Positions 33,401 through 45,245 are shown, counted from the first letter of the stretch. The stretch: DNA of 53,980 nt from Gnetum montanum (GCA_015680685.1 MNCI01007961.1:400970-454949), one strand, 5' to 3'. Numbers and translations: made by a program. The notes: generated by a model not told the origin, from the letters alone.

Positions 33401-33776
33401 ATCTGTGCCAAGGCACGGAAAAGCATGTGAGAGATTGCACGATCTAGCAGTAACACGATGATACCTTGCAAATCTCTCCATCGCAGCTATTCATCTTGAT
33501 GGAGGATAAAAGTAAAGTTGGGGATATACTCATCAGAGTGAGTATATGTCATCTTATATTGTTTAGGACTTGGCTGATTTCGGTCATGTGTTTTATGTTG
33601 CCAACAATCTCTAGTATGGTCCTTAGGTGGTGAGTTGCTCTTATGAGAAGAAGGAATTTTTATCAGTGTGCTAATTTACTGTTATATAATTTTTTATTGA
33701 TTAACCCGAAGGTTCATTTAGGCTTACAACGATGTGAGTGATATCCTTATGTTCTATCTGATGCACAAACACTTAG

Positions 33777-33794
33777 TCCCCGGTAACGGTGCCA
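33777..33794 (-). other. Primer-binding site of element N, tRNA-Asp type
   Basis: TGGCACCGTTACCGGGGA on the - strand lies one base after the 5' LTR. It differs at two positions from TGGCGCCGTTGCCGGGGA, the complement of the plant tRNA-Asp 3' end. Both differences are G to A. This primer is typical of Athila-type elements. Confidence 0.85.
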
Positions 33795-33795
33795 A

Positions 33796-34768
33796 TGATG
33801 AGTAGTGAGGTACCCCTACACTCAACCATACAAAACAAGCATAGCACATGCAATCCGATCGAACTCCGCAGACTAAATGCCTACATACCCCATGAAACAC
33901 TTTGGGTTAATCATTCATTGTCCTCCCAGACTTACTTGTAGTTGTCATGGTGTATGGTTAAGTAAGTTCGAGGTATATGATTTTTATAATATTTTTATTT
34001 TTTTCTAACTAACTAACTCTTTTTATGAGGTGAAGGATTGAGAAACTAACTAACTCTAACTAATGAACTAATTCTAAATTAACTAGCGTCAACATCTGTT
34101 CCCACTTATCGTACACACCCTGAACTATGCAACTGTGGCTACCAAACGCTAATCATTAATAGGATCACCACATGTAATGCACGTGCTCGAAGTGGTTATA
34201 CTGAGGCACTTAACTAGACTAAACGTAATAAGTAGCTGATTCCTTGACTAGCCGTACACATTTGTAGATGCTTGTAATCAATTCGTACTCATTCAACATT
34301 CTAGGAGTTGAGGGTGAGCGAATCTAATCGCGATGAGCAGCCGATTCCTTAACTAGCTATACACATTTATAAATGCTTGTAATCAAGTCGTACTCATGTC
34401 ATTCTACTGCAGGTAATATATAACAACTATGAAATAACAAGTAATAAATCCTATTCCATGCACTATAAGGTTTATCCACAAATCTCATCTTTATTACCGT
34501 ACACAACTTGTGCTCAGGTATAAAGCTGCTCGAATAAAGATTCGTTCACTTGGGGACTCCTACTATGGGCACAGGGAAAATATTCTATCTCTGGAGTGAT
34601 CAATTTGCCAGAGTTTTCCTACTTTTAGCCTAGGATGAGGAATAAGGAGAGTGTCGCCTCTTATTTATATATTTGACGACGGACTGTGATATTGCATACG
34701 CAATATCGCAGGGATGACACGATATCGCATACGCGATATCACGGTGCATGCGATATCGTGTCTCATTA
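33796..34768 (-). repeat. Right LTR of element N (5' LTR in element orientation)
   Basis: This 973-bp LTR begins TGATGAGTAGTG and ends TCTCATTA; the final TA is decayed from CA. GATATC palindromes lie at 34682-34760. The - strand TATATAAATAAG is near 34660-34672. GTGGT follows at 34769-34773. Confidence 0.93.
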
Positions 34769-34773
34769 GTGGT

Positions 34774-35745
34774 GTAGTTTAGTTGTGCAACTACGATGCT
34801 TCGGCTTGTGCAATGAATGTAATATGGACATTTTTGATCATCCATCTATGTAAGCATTTCCTCCAAAGCATAATTTGATGCATCGGTCATCACATGAAAC
34901 AATCTGGATCAATCTGGTGCTTGAAGAATGGGAGTTTTAATAGGATTTTTCTTCAACTATTGAAATGCTAATTCACATGTAGGGATCTAGATGAATGATG
35001 CATCCTTCTTTGTCAATTCTACCAATGGCTTGGTAATTTTGGAAAAATTCTTGATAAATCGCCAGTAGTAGCCAGTATGACTAAGGAATGATTGAACTTC
35101 TTTGACTATTTCGGGTTGACAGGTTATTCCTTGGATGACCCTTATTTTTTTAGGGTCCACCTCGATTCCTGCTTTTGAGATGTGATGTCCCAAGACTATG
35201 CCTTCCTAGACCATGAAATGGCTCTTTTTCCAATTGAGTCAGAGGTTTGTTTCAACACATCTTTTCAAAACCTGCTCAAGATGGTCTATGCCTTGCTCAA
35301 ACATAGCTACCAATCTACTATTGGAAAATGCTGAGAACTAATCATTGAAATGTGGCTAGGGCATTGCATAGACCAAATGGCATCTATTGGTAAGAAAAAG
35401 TCCCCCAAGAACTTGTGAAAGTTGTCTTTTTTGGGTCCTCTAGTGCAATATGAATTTGGTTATAGCTACTATAACCATCAAGAAAGTTGTAATAGTTGTG
35501 CCCCAAAATGGTGTCTAGCACTTGGTTGACGAAAGGTAACAAAAAATGATCCTTGAAAGTTGCCATGTTGAGTAGCTGAAAATCAATGCACACTTGTCAT
35601 TTGCCTTCTTTCTTTGGTACGATCACAAGTGAACTGACCCACTCACTATTTATGATAGGGTAGATGAATCTCTCTTTGAGGAGTTGTTCAATCTCCTCTT
35701 TGATAATCTATTTTAACTTGGGATTCAAATGTCACTGTGACTATT
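34774..35745 (-). pseudogene. Decayed RT and start of RNase H of element H
   Basis: In element orientation it begins near 35745 with a decayed EIEQLLKERFIYPI, SLVIVPKKEGK, then CIDFQLLNMATFKDHF and YNQIHIALEDPKKTTF (35593-35384). MPFGLCNALATF follows near 35365. The next segment, which should hold the catalytic F-x-DD box, is deleted: about 40 bp present in P near 3590-3630 are missing at about 35306. The connection (35193-34987) reads GIEVDPKKIRVIQGI and SHTGYYWRFIKNF. RNase H begins near 34860 with MDDQKCPYYIHC and LNYTT, then is cut by the N target duplication. Confidence 0.85.
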
Positions 35746-35821
35746 AGTGTATATTTGATGTTGGCATATTCTTGGATCTATCCTAGTGAGTTCCGAATAT
35801 GGCTAGGTGAAGGCTGCTGAT

Positions 35822-36110
35822 TGTAGCGACTGGAAACGTCAACGGGTAGAAAACACTGAGGGGTCTATGGGCATGACAGTTTCGACCCCATGCCCGTGGG
35901 AGGGCTATGCTAGGTATGTGCAGACACAGGGCACCCTAAATGGTCTGGTCAATCAGATAGGGACTTAATCAGCATCTATATAGCCTTTTGCAACTTATAT
36001 TTTGAAACGGGAATAGAAATGCGATGTGATGTTTGAAAGTAAATAAGTGGAACGATACTCGAAAGTAAATAAAATAGGAAATGATGCAACATGCCACAAT
36101 ATCAAGAAAC
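35822..36110 (-). repeat. Fragment of a Tat-type LTR
   Basis: From TGTAGCGACTGGAAACG the sequence follows the outer 150 bp of the Tat LTR (5541 onward), with shared blocks such as GGGAGGGCTATGCTAG and GGGCACCCTAAATGGTCTGG. Similarity then fades; GTAAATAAAAT near 36082 is the last shared word. It has no partner LTR here and abuts the copia gag. Confidence 0.65.
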
Positions 36111-36114
36111 AAAG

Positions 36115-37299
36115 TACCAGTTTCTTTGCCTTCTTAATTAAATGATGTAAAAGAAAAATTTCTTCTTTGAATTTACTATACCTCTTGTTACACTTACCAT
36201 ATTTTTTAGCCACATGTGAGGTATTTTCATTGGTAAGCACCATGCATATGAGATGTGAATCTTTGGAAGAATTACATGCTTCTTCTTCACTTTTCTCACC
36301 ATCATCCCAACTTGTAGAAAAGTTGGTCTTTTTTGGTTCCTCATCATTGGATCTATTCCTTGGTTGTAACTTGTTATCACTTGGATTACTAGGACATTTG
36401 AAGGCCATATGGCCTATTCCTTCACAAATCCAACACTCTATGAAAGAAAAATCTAGATTAGAAGAATTTTAAAGTTTTCTATCTTTTTCTCTAGCTTTGA
36501 GAAAATTTGATCTTTATTGTTGCTGAGATGTCCCTTTGTTTCTTCTTGTAAGAAGCTATTATAGTTTCCTTGAAAGAAGAGCAATATCATCTTTGTTGTC
36601 CTCATCATGCTCATTTGACTCCTTCTTCTTAGAGGTAGTCTTTAGAGCGATACGTCTTTCTTGAATTGCTCCTTTACTTATGAGATTCATTTCATAGGTA
36701 ATAAGAACATTTTGAAGTTTCTCAAATTTCAAAGTTAAGAAGTCTCTAATCTCCTCCATGGTTGTAACCATAGGTCTAAAATCTAGTTGAAGATTTCTAA
36801 TCATTTTGACAATGACATTACTTTTGGGCAAATCCTTTCCTATTCCTCTAATTGCTACAACAAGATCATTAGCTCTAGAAAAATAATCATTAATTTTCCT
36901 ATCTTCTTTCATTTTGAGTTTATTATACTCACTTTGTAAAAGTAACAATTTTGATTGCTTAACAATAAATATTCCTTAATAAGTAGCTTCCAAAGTTTGC
37001 CAAGTTTCTTTGGTTATTTTACATCCTACTACTATATTAAATTTAGATTTTTTCAATGCACAATATAAACAATTTTTTGCTTTTGAATCAAACATAAACT
37101 TATCCTTTTCTTGTTGTATTCATTTGTTGTTAGACTTGATGATGCTGATGGTGTTATCAATGGGCAGATCATAGCCTTCTAAAATTGACTACCATACTTC
37201 AAACTCCATGTATTTGAAGAAGCCTTGCATTCTGGCTTTCCAATAGGCAATTTTGAATCTTTCAAACATGGGTGGATTTGTGTAAGATGTACTCTCCAT
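36115..37299 (-). pseudogene. Ty1/copia gag, decayed
   Basis: An ATG at 37299 opens MESTSYTNPPMFERF, then YWKARMQGFFKYMEFEVW, the N-terminal pattern of copia gag. Two in-frame stops follow before 36950. The open part 36948-36559 has KMKEDRKINDYFSRANDLV, IRNLQLDFRPMVTTMEE and LISKGAI, the copia gag core. Near 36440-36394 CWICEGIGHMAFKC forms a complete C-x2-C-x4-H-x4-C zinc knuckle for nucleic acid binding. The C-terminal part is rich in Glu, Lys and Asn. Protease, integrase and RT of this element are not present; the sequence runs into a Tat-type LTR fragment instead. Confidence 0.85.
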
Positions 37300-37337
37300 T
37301 GTTCACTCTTGAAGTTGATGATGAAACAAGGAGTACT

Positions 37338-37351
37338 GGGCTTCAATACCA
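37338..37351 (-). other. Copia primer-binding site, initiator-Met-tRNA type, degraded
   Basis: TGGTATTGAAGCCC lies a few bases after the 5' LTR and resembles TGGTATCAGAGC, the usual copia primer site complementary to initiator Met-tRNA. Confidence 0.6.
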
Positions 37352-37354
37352 CTT

Positions 37355-38512
37355 GTGGATCATAGAACTTAGGAAAAAGGGGACGGGGATGGAAATAAGT
37401 TCTCCAAAATGAACCTTTATAAAACAAAGAACACACATGAATTTACATGGTTCCCCAACTTGGGTACTCCATACTTGAAGGGTAGATTGCAAGCACACCT
37501 CTAGACTTTGTTGCGCTTAAAATGTGGTTGAATGATCCACACATTGTATAGTCTTCAAGTCCCACTCCTAAGTTTTGTACCATAACACTAATGACTCAAC
37601 CTTGCAAGGTCCTATCAAGCTTGGAGATGTGGTTTCAAGGCTTCCACAACCTTTACAATCTTGAGATTCACACCATAGTGTTGTATTGAAGCACCAAGAA
37701 CTCAATCTTGCAAGATCCTGACAAGCTCAAGTATATCAACCCTGTAGGGCAAAAAGAACAAGAATTAAAAGGGATAATTGCAACTTAGTTTTTTGATGCT
37801 TGTACAATTAGGTACAACACACTTTACAAAGCCAAAATTATAAAACAATGAGGAGCAATAGAGAATTTAATGATTATGAATGATTATACAATGATAACAA
37901 CAAGGCTTGCATATTTCCCAATGCACATCAAGTCTTCTTATAGCTACTACGTTTCTAAATCCATCTTGAAACTCATGCAACAACTAGCTAATGATCAATA
38001 ATGATTGTGGGAGACATCGTGCTCATGCCTGAGATCTCTCTCTGAATTTTCCTTCAATACTAGGAAGATGTCTTTTTTCCTAAAAGATGTCTTTTTGAAC
38101 TCTCCATTCTAGAATATGTCTTTGTCTTTTGAAAGACATCTTTCTAAACTTGGTTTACATTTTGTAAATAAGTCTTTGCCTTTTGAAAGACATCTTTGTC
38201 TGAGAAAGACGTCTTCCTATTTCTTAAGACACCTTTGTCTAAGTTCACTCCAATTCTACCAAGACATTTGCCACTTCCTAGAGACATCTTTCTTCATCTT
38301 CATTTGCCTTTTAAATGCATCATTCCTTGTCCATAGTCTTGATCCTCCATATTTTTTGATGATGATAGCTTTTCTTGTACAGCATTGGGTCCTTGTCCAC
38401 ATTCTTCACATGTGTGTTTGAAGACCATGTGGATGACCTTCTCCTTGAGCTCTAAATAGTTCATTCATTATCCTCTTTAGCTCATCTTGACTTCTGTGTA
38501 TGTAGTCCTACA
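37355..38512 (-). repeat. 5' LTR of the copia element
   Basis: It starts TGTGGATCATAG next to the primer site and ends GTAGTCCTACA, which gives imperfect inverted ends. It is bounded by function on one side only, and no partner LTR is in the window, so the right boundary at 38512 is an estimate. At 38060-38300 it holds many copies of AGACATCTT or AGATGTCTT in both orientations. Confidence 0.6.
38060..38300. repeat. Cluster of AAGACATCTT / AGATGTCTT words
   Basis: About eight copies or close variants in both orientations lie in 240 bp, including GAAAGACATCTTTCT, GAAAGACATCTTTGTC and GAAGATGTC. Because the word is nearly its own reverse complement, each copy can also form small hairpins. A second cluster of the same word lies at 41440-41730. 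Confidence 0.7.
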
Positions 38513-38649
38513 AATATAATAAACATACAACCATGAAAACAACCTTGGACTCCATTTTACTTAACATTTTGACACATACGAAAACACATAAAAATGTCCA
38601 CATCATGTAGTTTGATCTCATGGATCCATACAACATCATCAATGGATTA

Positions 38650-39960
38650 ATACTCCCAATGGATTGATTATTCATGCCTCTTAACTCCCCAAGTGCTATA
38701 AGCTTCCCTTTGCTTGAGTGCAATACCCTTCCTCTCCATCGAAGACTTAGACTAATCAATAGCCCCATTCAACTTATCGATGCTACCCTATATGATCTCT
38801 TCAGCAACTGGTCCATGATAGTATACAGGATCTAATATATCAATAATTAAAGACATACCAACATCATTTGGTAAATCAATCTTAAAATCATTATCATTAA
38901 TTTTAGTCCTGATTTTGAACAGCCTTATCTTCTTGGCTTTCAATTTTTAGAAGTTGATACCTCTTAACCACTTCTTCTTCAAGTGCATCCAAGCTAAGTC
39001 ACCAACAACAAAATTAGGCTTTATTTTATCCTCATTCCTCTTGATAACTCTCTCTTCAATCTTATTCTTAATATTTGATTTTACTTATGCATGGAAACCC
39101 CTCATCTCTTGTACAAAATTAGCATTTAGTTGAGCTTCATTATCAAAGCTCTTCAAAGTATCCATCATCTTTGGATAAAATTTATAGTTTAGCTAAATGG
39201 GCTTTTACCAATAGCAACATGAAAAGCATTATTGTACAAAAACTCAGCATGACACAACAAGTTCTCTCACTTGTTTGGCTATCCATCACATAAACATATT
39301 AATATGTTTAGTAAGGATTTATTCATCACCTCTATTTGGCCATTAGACTATGGATGATATGCCTTAGAAAAATTTAACTTTATCTCTAAAATTTTTCAAA
39401 GGGAACTCCAAAAGTGACTTGTGAATTTTGGATCTCTATCACTAACAATATTCAAAGGAATACCATGCAACTTCACAACATGTTGGAAAAATAAATTTGC
39501 AATGTAAGAAGCATCAGTCATCTTCATGCTTGAAATAGAGTGTGCCATCTTGGAGAACCTATCCAAAACAATAAAAATTGCATCATTCTCACTCTTAATC
39601 TTTGGAATACCACTCACAAAGTTCATTGAAATACTTTTCCATGAATCATTGGGAAATAGCAAAGGCATATAGTGTCCATCCACATCTTTACCTCCTTTGA
39701 ATTATGACATGTCAAGCACTCTTGTCTCCATACCTAGCCAAAAATAGTGCCTACCCACAAGTTCCAATGTTTTATCCCTACCCATGTGACTTAACATACC
39801 ACTATAATGCTTTTCAAAAAGAATTTGTTTCCTAAAATCATAATTAGAAACACCTAACTTTCCATTCATAAATAATAGTTCATCTTGAATATGATAGTTC
39901 CTCCACTGGTCTATCCTACTTATCAATTGCTCTTTGAGGTTCATCTAAACCTCTCCAAAA
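38650..39960 (-). pseudogene. Chromovirus-like Ty3/gypsy integrase, decayed
   Basis: In element orientation the zinc-binding part (39944-39702) reads FEKHYSGMLSHMGRDKTLEL and YFWLGMETRV. The core (39683-39396) reads WKSISMNFVSGIPK, where the first catalytic aspartate is asparagine, then IFIVLDRFSKMAHSI and IVSDRDPKFTSHFW with the second aspartate kept. Near 39340 a decayed AYHP-SNGQIEVMNK keeps the glutamate. The tail near 38900-38790 reads IRTKINDNDFKIDLPNDVG, as in chromovirus integrases. I cannot make out a chromodomain in 38513-38780. The copia LTR directly abuts on the left. Confidence 0.82.
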
Positions 39961-40039
39961 TCATCATCATGCTCATACAAAGAAGCAAAGTCATCCATAG
40001 CTCCTACATGGGGTATGTTAAAATTAACCACATGCATCC

Positions 40040-40690
40040 TAGATAACACATCAACTACCACATTAGCTTTCCCACCTTTGTGCTTCAATACAAAATTGAA
40101 CTTTTGTAACTATGTCATCGACTTCATGTGCTTTATACTTCATTTTTGAGTTTAGAAATTGAAGTGCTTTATGGTCTATCATCAAATTGAACTTCTTGGA
40201 CAACAAATAATGTCTCTAATGCTTGATTTCTTAAAGAATAACATACAAAACCTTCTTATATATGCTATATTTTTTCCTTGACTCATTCAACATTTTTGAA
40301 AAGAAAGCAACAAGCCTACCTTTTTGTGAAAGTACCCCACTAATGGTAAGCCTACTTGCATCCACCTCCACCTAAAAAAGCTTCTGAAAGTACTAAAATT
40401 TTTATTTTTCTTCAACAAAGTAAACATAGACAACGAAATATGACTAAAATTTGTTATGAACTATCTATAAAAACTTGATAAACAAAGGAATGCTCTTACC
40501 TCCCTAAGATTCTTAGGAGTTGGCCAATCCTTAATAGCCTTCACCTTGGTAGCTTCCATTCAAAACTGATTTTTGAAAACAACATGCCCAAAATATATGA
40601 TTTTCCTTCTAAAGAAATGACTTTTCTTCATATTAATCACCAACTATGCCTTCATATTGATCACCTTGTCTTATGAATTTTAACTTCATA
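40040..40690 (-). pseudogene. Chromovirus-like RT end and RNase H, decayed
   Basis: From right to left: KKSHFFRRKIIYFGHVV near 40610 and VKAIKDWPTPKNLRE near 40520 (RT connection), then VEVDASRLTISGVLSQ, KMLNESRKKYSIYKKVLYVI and FNLMIDHKALQFLNSK, the conserved RNase H series with the first D and the DH kept. Many frame breaks occur. The RT fingers, palm and catalytic box are missing: gag lies directly upstream. Confidence 0.8.
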
Positions 40691-40699
40691 ATGGTTTCT

Positions 40700-41065
40700 T
40701 GTCTCCAATGAGAGTATGCAAAATTTCTCTTCAACCTATATTTCATTAGATTCCAATCTTTGATGGGTTAACCATTTCGTCTTTCATAACCATGGAACTC
40801 CTTTTCCCACCATGTAGAAGACATACCTTCTAGTCTAGGTTTAGAAATAGGTATCCTTAAGTTATTCAATATCTTTTCTTGCTAGAAATGCTTTTTAAGT
40901 ACCTTTAGCTAACTTGCAAAAGCATTGGTGCCATCTACACCATTGAAAGTCTTCAAATCTATGTATAGAAGTTTGGTAGCATTTTTGAATGCTCTAGCAA
41001 GCCTTGCCTCATCTTCCTCATCAAGCTTTCCTAAAGAAGAACCACTTCCATAACTTGGGATTGAG
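40700..41065 (-). pseudogene. Chromovirus-like gag remnant
   Basis: In element orientation it reads GSGSSLGKLDEEDEARLARA, then LKTFNGVDGTNAFAS, then RLEGMSSTWWEKEF and PIKDWNLMKYRLKRNF. The STWWE and W-xxMK-xLxxxF motifs are typical of the retrotransposon gag domain in chromoviruses. It passes into the end of RT within about 60 bp, so protease and most of RT have been deleted. Confidence 0.7.
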
Positions 41066-41099
41066 ATCTCAACTCACAAGTAAGACATAAGAGAATATA

Positions 41100-41965
41100 A
41101 TACAAAGATCGATATACCACATGTTAATCTTGGAGCTCTAGTTACTAATTACACTTGATGTGTTTATGCACTCTATCTTACTTAGCTCTCCACTCTCAAG
41201 CATTATTTCTAACTCATTTTCTAACAATGATGAAAATACAATAATATTTATCATAAATTAGAAGATAGAAAACCTAGAAACCTTTTCTCAACTCAACTTG
41301 AGGATCTTCATATGGATTCCAACCCTTCTCACCTTCTCCCTAGCTTTTTCTATCCTTTTTGAACATATTCCAACATTGTCAAAATTGGGATAGATGTTTT
41401 GGAAGGTTTTCCCATTTGTACAGGTCATCTCTAATGTTGGGAAGATGTCTTTATGTCAACCCAACTCTCAAACAAGACATCTATTATTTTTCCCATATGT
41501 CTCCTGCAATTGCCAAGACATCTCGACAACTACTAAGACTTGCTTGAGAAATTTTATTTGCAATGGAGACATCTCATGTTCTAGAGAGAAGTCTCCCTTG
41601 AGACATCTTCTTCTTAGTTGAGATGTCTTGATGTTAGTCCAAACAACAAGATCTCTAGTCTAAACTACAGACATCTTCTGTCACTTCTAGGCCTTAGCCA
41701 AGACATCTTCTCATCCTTAAAGATGTCTCTTTAATGTTTGAAACCTCCAAAACATACACATATAAAAGGAAAAGGGAATCAGAAGAGGTGTTCCTACATC
41801 ATATTATCTGAAAACATCTCTTCCAAAGTAGTCCTTTTATTTCATTCATTTTATCAACACAAAAAGTAGTGAGTTTCTTTATTGATTCCATATGTATCTC
41901 TAATTTTTATTCCACTTCTGATAACATCCACTACATGTCTTCTTTCCTTGTTTCTATTATGTAAA
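41100..41965 (+). repeat. LTR-like non-coding stretch with an AGACATCT cluster
   Basis: No gene is seen. About nine copies of GAGACATCT, AAGACATCT or AGATGTCT lie at 41440-41730, followed by TATAAAAGGAAAAGG at 41762-41776, which looks like a promoter box. The same word cluster occurs in the copia LTR, so this may be a second LTR of a related copia element, in + orientation. I could not place its ends. Confidence 0.4.
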
Positions 41966-41969
41966 AACA

Positions 41970-42280
41970 TTTTTTATGCACATATATCCTAAGGAATCAC
42001 TACCTGTAGAAATAGTAGTTCTTTTGAGGCTTCATACCTTTTGCATAGTTGCACCTCATATCACTGTACATTATGCATGGAACCCTTTGCTTCTACACAA
42101 TATCATGCTTGTTATTCTTGGTAATATCCAAGATAATATTTCTAATGCTCAATTTATAATTAATGGTGCTAAGCCATGCTCTTTCCATGATGATTAAAAA
42201 TGCACTTTTATTATTCTCCATATGGATCACTAGAAAATCTATCAAGTAAGACCATCCACTAATGGTGATCACCACATTAT
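41970..42280 (-). pseudogene. Element Q protease remnant
   Basis: A 60-codon frame (42275-42093) reads FLIIMERAWLSTINYKLSIR, then NIILDITKNN, aligning with GRAWLSTVDACLRIHDVSLEI of element N. The glycine of the GRAWL motif is glutamate here. Nothing of RT or integrase is found to the left, so Q is truncated there. Confidence 0.65.
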
Positions 42281-42639
42281 CTATCTACCCAAAAGAAATA
42301 ATGATTAATTATTTATAAGCTTTAGTTTGATATTTGTCCCTTTTCATGGGTGACAAGTTCTAAGCTTTATACTTTTCTTGGAAAATAAGATTCATACCAT
42401 AACTTGAATCTGGTAGAGTTTTGCATGGTGTATTTTCTACAATTTGCAAATAGATTTATAGACTTTATTGATCCATTGTTTCTTTAGAATGTCTCTTAAT
42501 TAATATAATTAATGAATGCATGGGTAAGCATGATAACTTTTAAATTATTCTCTTGAATAATAACTATTGTTGGCCCAATCAAGATACTAAAAGATAGTTG
42601 GATGATGACTGGATTTGTAATCTATAGTTCCTACACTTG

Positions 42640-45000
42640 TTAAAGTAAGCTAGAAATTTTACTAGCTCCATTAACAAGCATGAAAAATGTCTTGAAGAAG
42701 GAATTCTTTCTAGGCTTATGCTTAGGGCTACTAGCACTATCATCCATGTAGAAATGAATAATGCATGTGAAATTCTTTTGGTGTGGTTGCATGGTCAACT
42801 TGTCTTGCTTAGGCAGTGGTGGCACAAGTGGAAGAGAATATGAGAATGATGTGCCAAGTGTTAATATTGATAAGAGGCATAGGATGGTAACTTAGAATAT
42901 GATGTTGTGGATCTATGATGTTTAGGAATGTAAAATAGGATAAAAGAGCATGAATAGTAGGATTGTTTAATGAGATAGCTTTTTGAACATAGTAATCATA
43001 TGAATCTCATTGGTAGTAAGGGTACTATTATCTTGGTAGTGGCATACCCCAAAACTTGGGTTTTTTTATTGCTAATGATGTTACTTTTAAAGCTAAGGAG
43101 GCTTCTTACTTAGATAGTACTAGTGTTGGTGGGATCATTCATAGTTTCTTTGAGGATAAGGCAATTTCCTTGGCATTTACTTCTTGGAAAACTTGGATTT
43201 TAATGCATATGATTCTAATTCTTGTAGTAAGAGGATCATGTGTGGCATGATAAGGAAAATACTCTTTGGATATTTATACTTTCATATATCACATTGATCA
43301 TCCTCCTTTGAGTTTGAATTAGGAAGCTCTTCTACTATAGTAGCTTTACACTTATGCAAATACATATTCTTGGCTACCTCTTTCTTCATCTTTTTATCCT
43401 ACTCCTTCATATCTTTTGTCACTCTCTACATTTCTCCATCATTTTTAGGATTGATGCAAATTTCTCATCTACTTAATTCTATATTTTATTGACCTTTGCT
43501 ACAATTCTTAATATAGATTTATGTATTAGCAAAATCTTTTGTTGAACCATTACATTCAAAGAAGCCTCTTCTTCTTTTATATCATAGGCATGAACATCCC
43601 TCTTAGGAAGGGATGGGTTCCTATGATACTCTTTAGTTCTCTCCTTCATTTCAACTTCTTGTTGTTGTTTTACTACTTAGTTAATTAGCCTCCAAATTTG
43701 ATGGGCCCTTAATTCTAATGATCTTCCTAGTTTTTCTTCTCAACCCATCTATGATATTGCATAGCTATTCTTTCTAAGTAAAGCAATGGTCTAGGCATTA
43801 GTGCAATAACAAATAGTACCTACTTAAGGCTTCATCAAGAGATTCATTAGTTGCTTTTTTCTATTATTAAATCTACTTCCTTAGATTGGACACTCTAGAA
43901 TAGGTTTGGTACTTCTCATTGAGCACTTGAGCATTATTTTCTACCAGTGAATAGAATCAAGCTCTACTAAATTGTATTAACTATCTTCCTCTTTGATGAG
44001 CATTCTTAGAAATAGCTTTATCTTTTTTAATTTTCTATTCATATTTTGTAATGCATAGACATCATGAAAACGTTGTTGATGATTCTATAGATCTACATTG
44101 TAACCTTACTCAAATTTAGGAATATTGTTCATGAGTATAAATAGTTGATGCGGCACTCTTTTTGATATTTAGTTGAAAGTCTCATTACCTCACAGATCTT
44201 AGTCATGCTTCTTATTGTTAGTAATGGTTTATCATATTCATTTGACATGTTAAAATCATCATCATCATCATGATCTCTACTTGCTTAATCATGATGGTAA
44301 TATTTTTTTCTTTCCTTTTTGTGTCTCTTTTGCTTTATTTTATCGTGATCTTTATCTCTGGATGTCTTAGGATTTCTCCTAAAATTCAAAACAGGTTATT
44401 TATCTAGGTTCCTATTGAGGGCTCTTCACCCTTAACCACATTCATCCTCATCAAAGCTTGATGATGATGATGGTAAGCCAAGAGAACCATATCAACTTAG
44501 CCTTCTTCCATGGTCCCTATGTATATATTCCCTTAATCTAGTAGAGGTTCTAGACCATAAAGATCATAGTGTTTTAGAATCTTGCCCATCTCTTATAGAA
44601 ATGCTCACTATGTAGAACACAATCTTGTATGCTCTAAGTCCCTAGTGTTAAAGAGAGAAGAATGTGAGGAATATTGATAGTAATGAAACCTCACTAACTG
44701 ATGGTCTATATCTTCTTTTTCTAATTTAGATGTCATAGGTATAGCATACTTGCTCGCATCAAAATCATATCAAGTCTTCATTGACAATCTTGCATAGACA
44801 ACACCTCTATTGATTGATAGAATCTAGACTTGTTTTCTTCAATATGATAGCCATTCATAAGATGATCAAGTCTAGGCTTTAGGAGTTCTACTTAAAGTAT
44901 GGATTGATCTGCTCTATTTCATGGGAGCACAATATTTCCCTGCAAGTTCATTTACTAGAATTATTCATCGTGATGAAACACGAAAGTAATGTAAGAAAGA
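42640..45000 (-). pseudogene. Element Q gag remnant, heavily decayed
   Basis: No long frame survives. Alignment with N is visible at nucleotide level: GGAATATTGTTCATG near 44130 (N 32696-32710), CCATCTATGATATTGCA near 43745 (N 32578) and the surrounding order. P, N and Q thus share one gag family. The region between recognisable blocks is AT-rich and non-coding. Confidence 0.6.
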
Positions 45001-45245
45001 TAAGGGTCTTGGTGAACATAAGAGATCCTTGTAACGATACACATCAATCATCATTGACATCATTTTTTCATTGCAACCTATAGAATTTCTTGATTATGAT
45101 GGGTTGTTAGATTTGTAAGAAGCATGCATGATTCAATTAGTGTGTATAACTAAATTAATATTAAATGCTTTAAAAATTAAATTGTTAAAGCTTTAATAAG
45201 AATTATGTGTAATGCTAACTAACTAAACTAAACTACTAGCATTAT

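Larger units (their letters stand above)
27696..34768 (-). mobile_element. Element N: Athila-family LTR element lacking RT, RNase H and integrase
   Basis: N is 7073 bp and complete at both ends: LTRs 27696-28706 and 33796-34768, target duplication GTGGT, primer site 33777-33794 and polypurine tract 28707-28715. On the - strand the interior holds gag and protease only. Downstream of protease it passes near 30672 straight into the 3' untranslated region shared with H, so the whole RT-RNase H-integrase part is missing. A further gag-core deletion lies near 32612. The LTRs differ at roughly one position in seven in the first 175 bp I compared. N could only have moved with proteins supplied by a complete relative, if the deletions came before insertion. 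Confidence 0.92.
23159..35745 (-). mobile_element. Element H: Athila-like Ty3/gypsy, truncated, split by element N
   Basis: The left end is an LTR (23159-24004) related to both LTRs of N. To its right, in reverse element order, come a 2.1-kb untranslated region (24005-26130), integrase, RNase H and RT. RNase H is interrupted at 27691-34773 by N with a GTGGT duplication. Similarity to RT ends near 35745 with no protease, gag or second LTR, so the 5' part is missing. The left flank GAAAT (23154-23158) has no partner copy in the window because the other end is lost. H itself lies in the integrase spacer of P. Confidence 0.85.

Noticed and set aside
38513-38780. Chromodomain after the chromovirus-like integrase
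   Set aside because: A basic segment RWRGRVLHSSKGK is visible, but the aromatic and acidic positions of a chromodomain could not be found.
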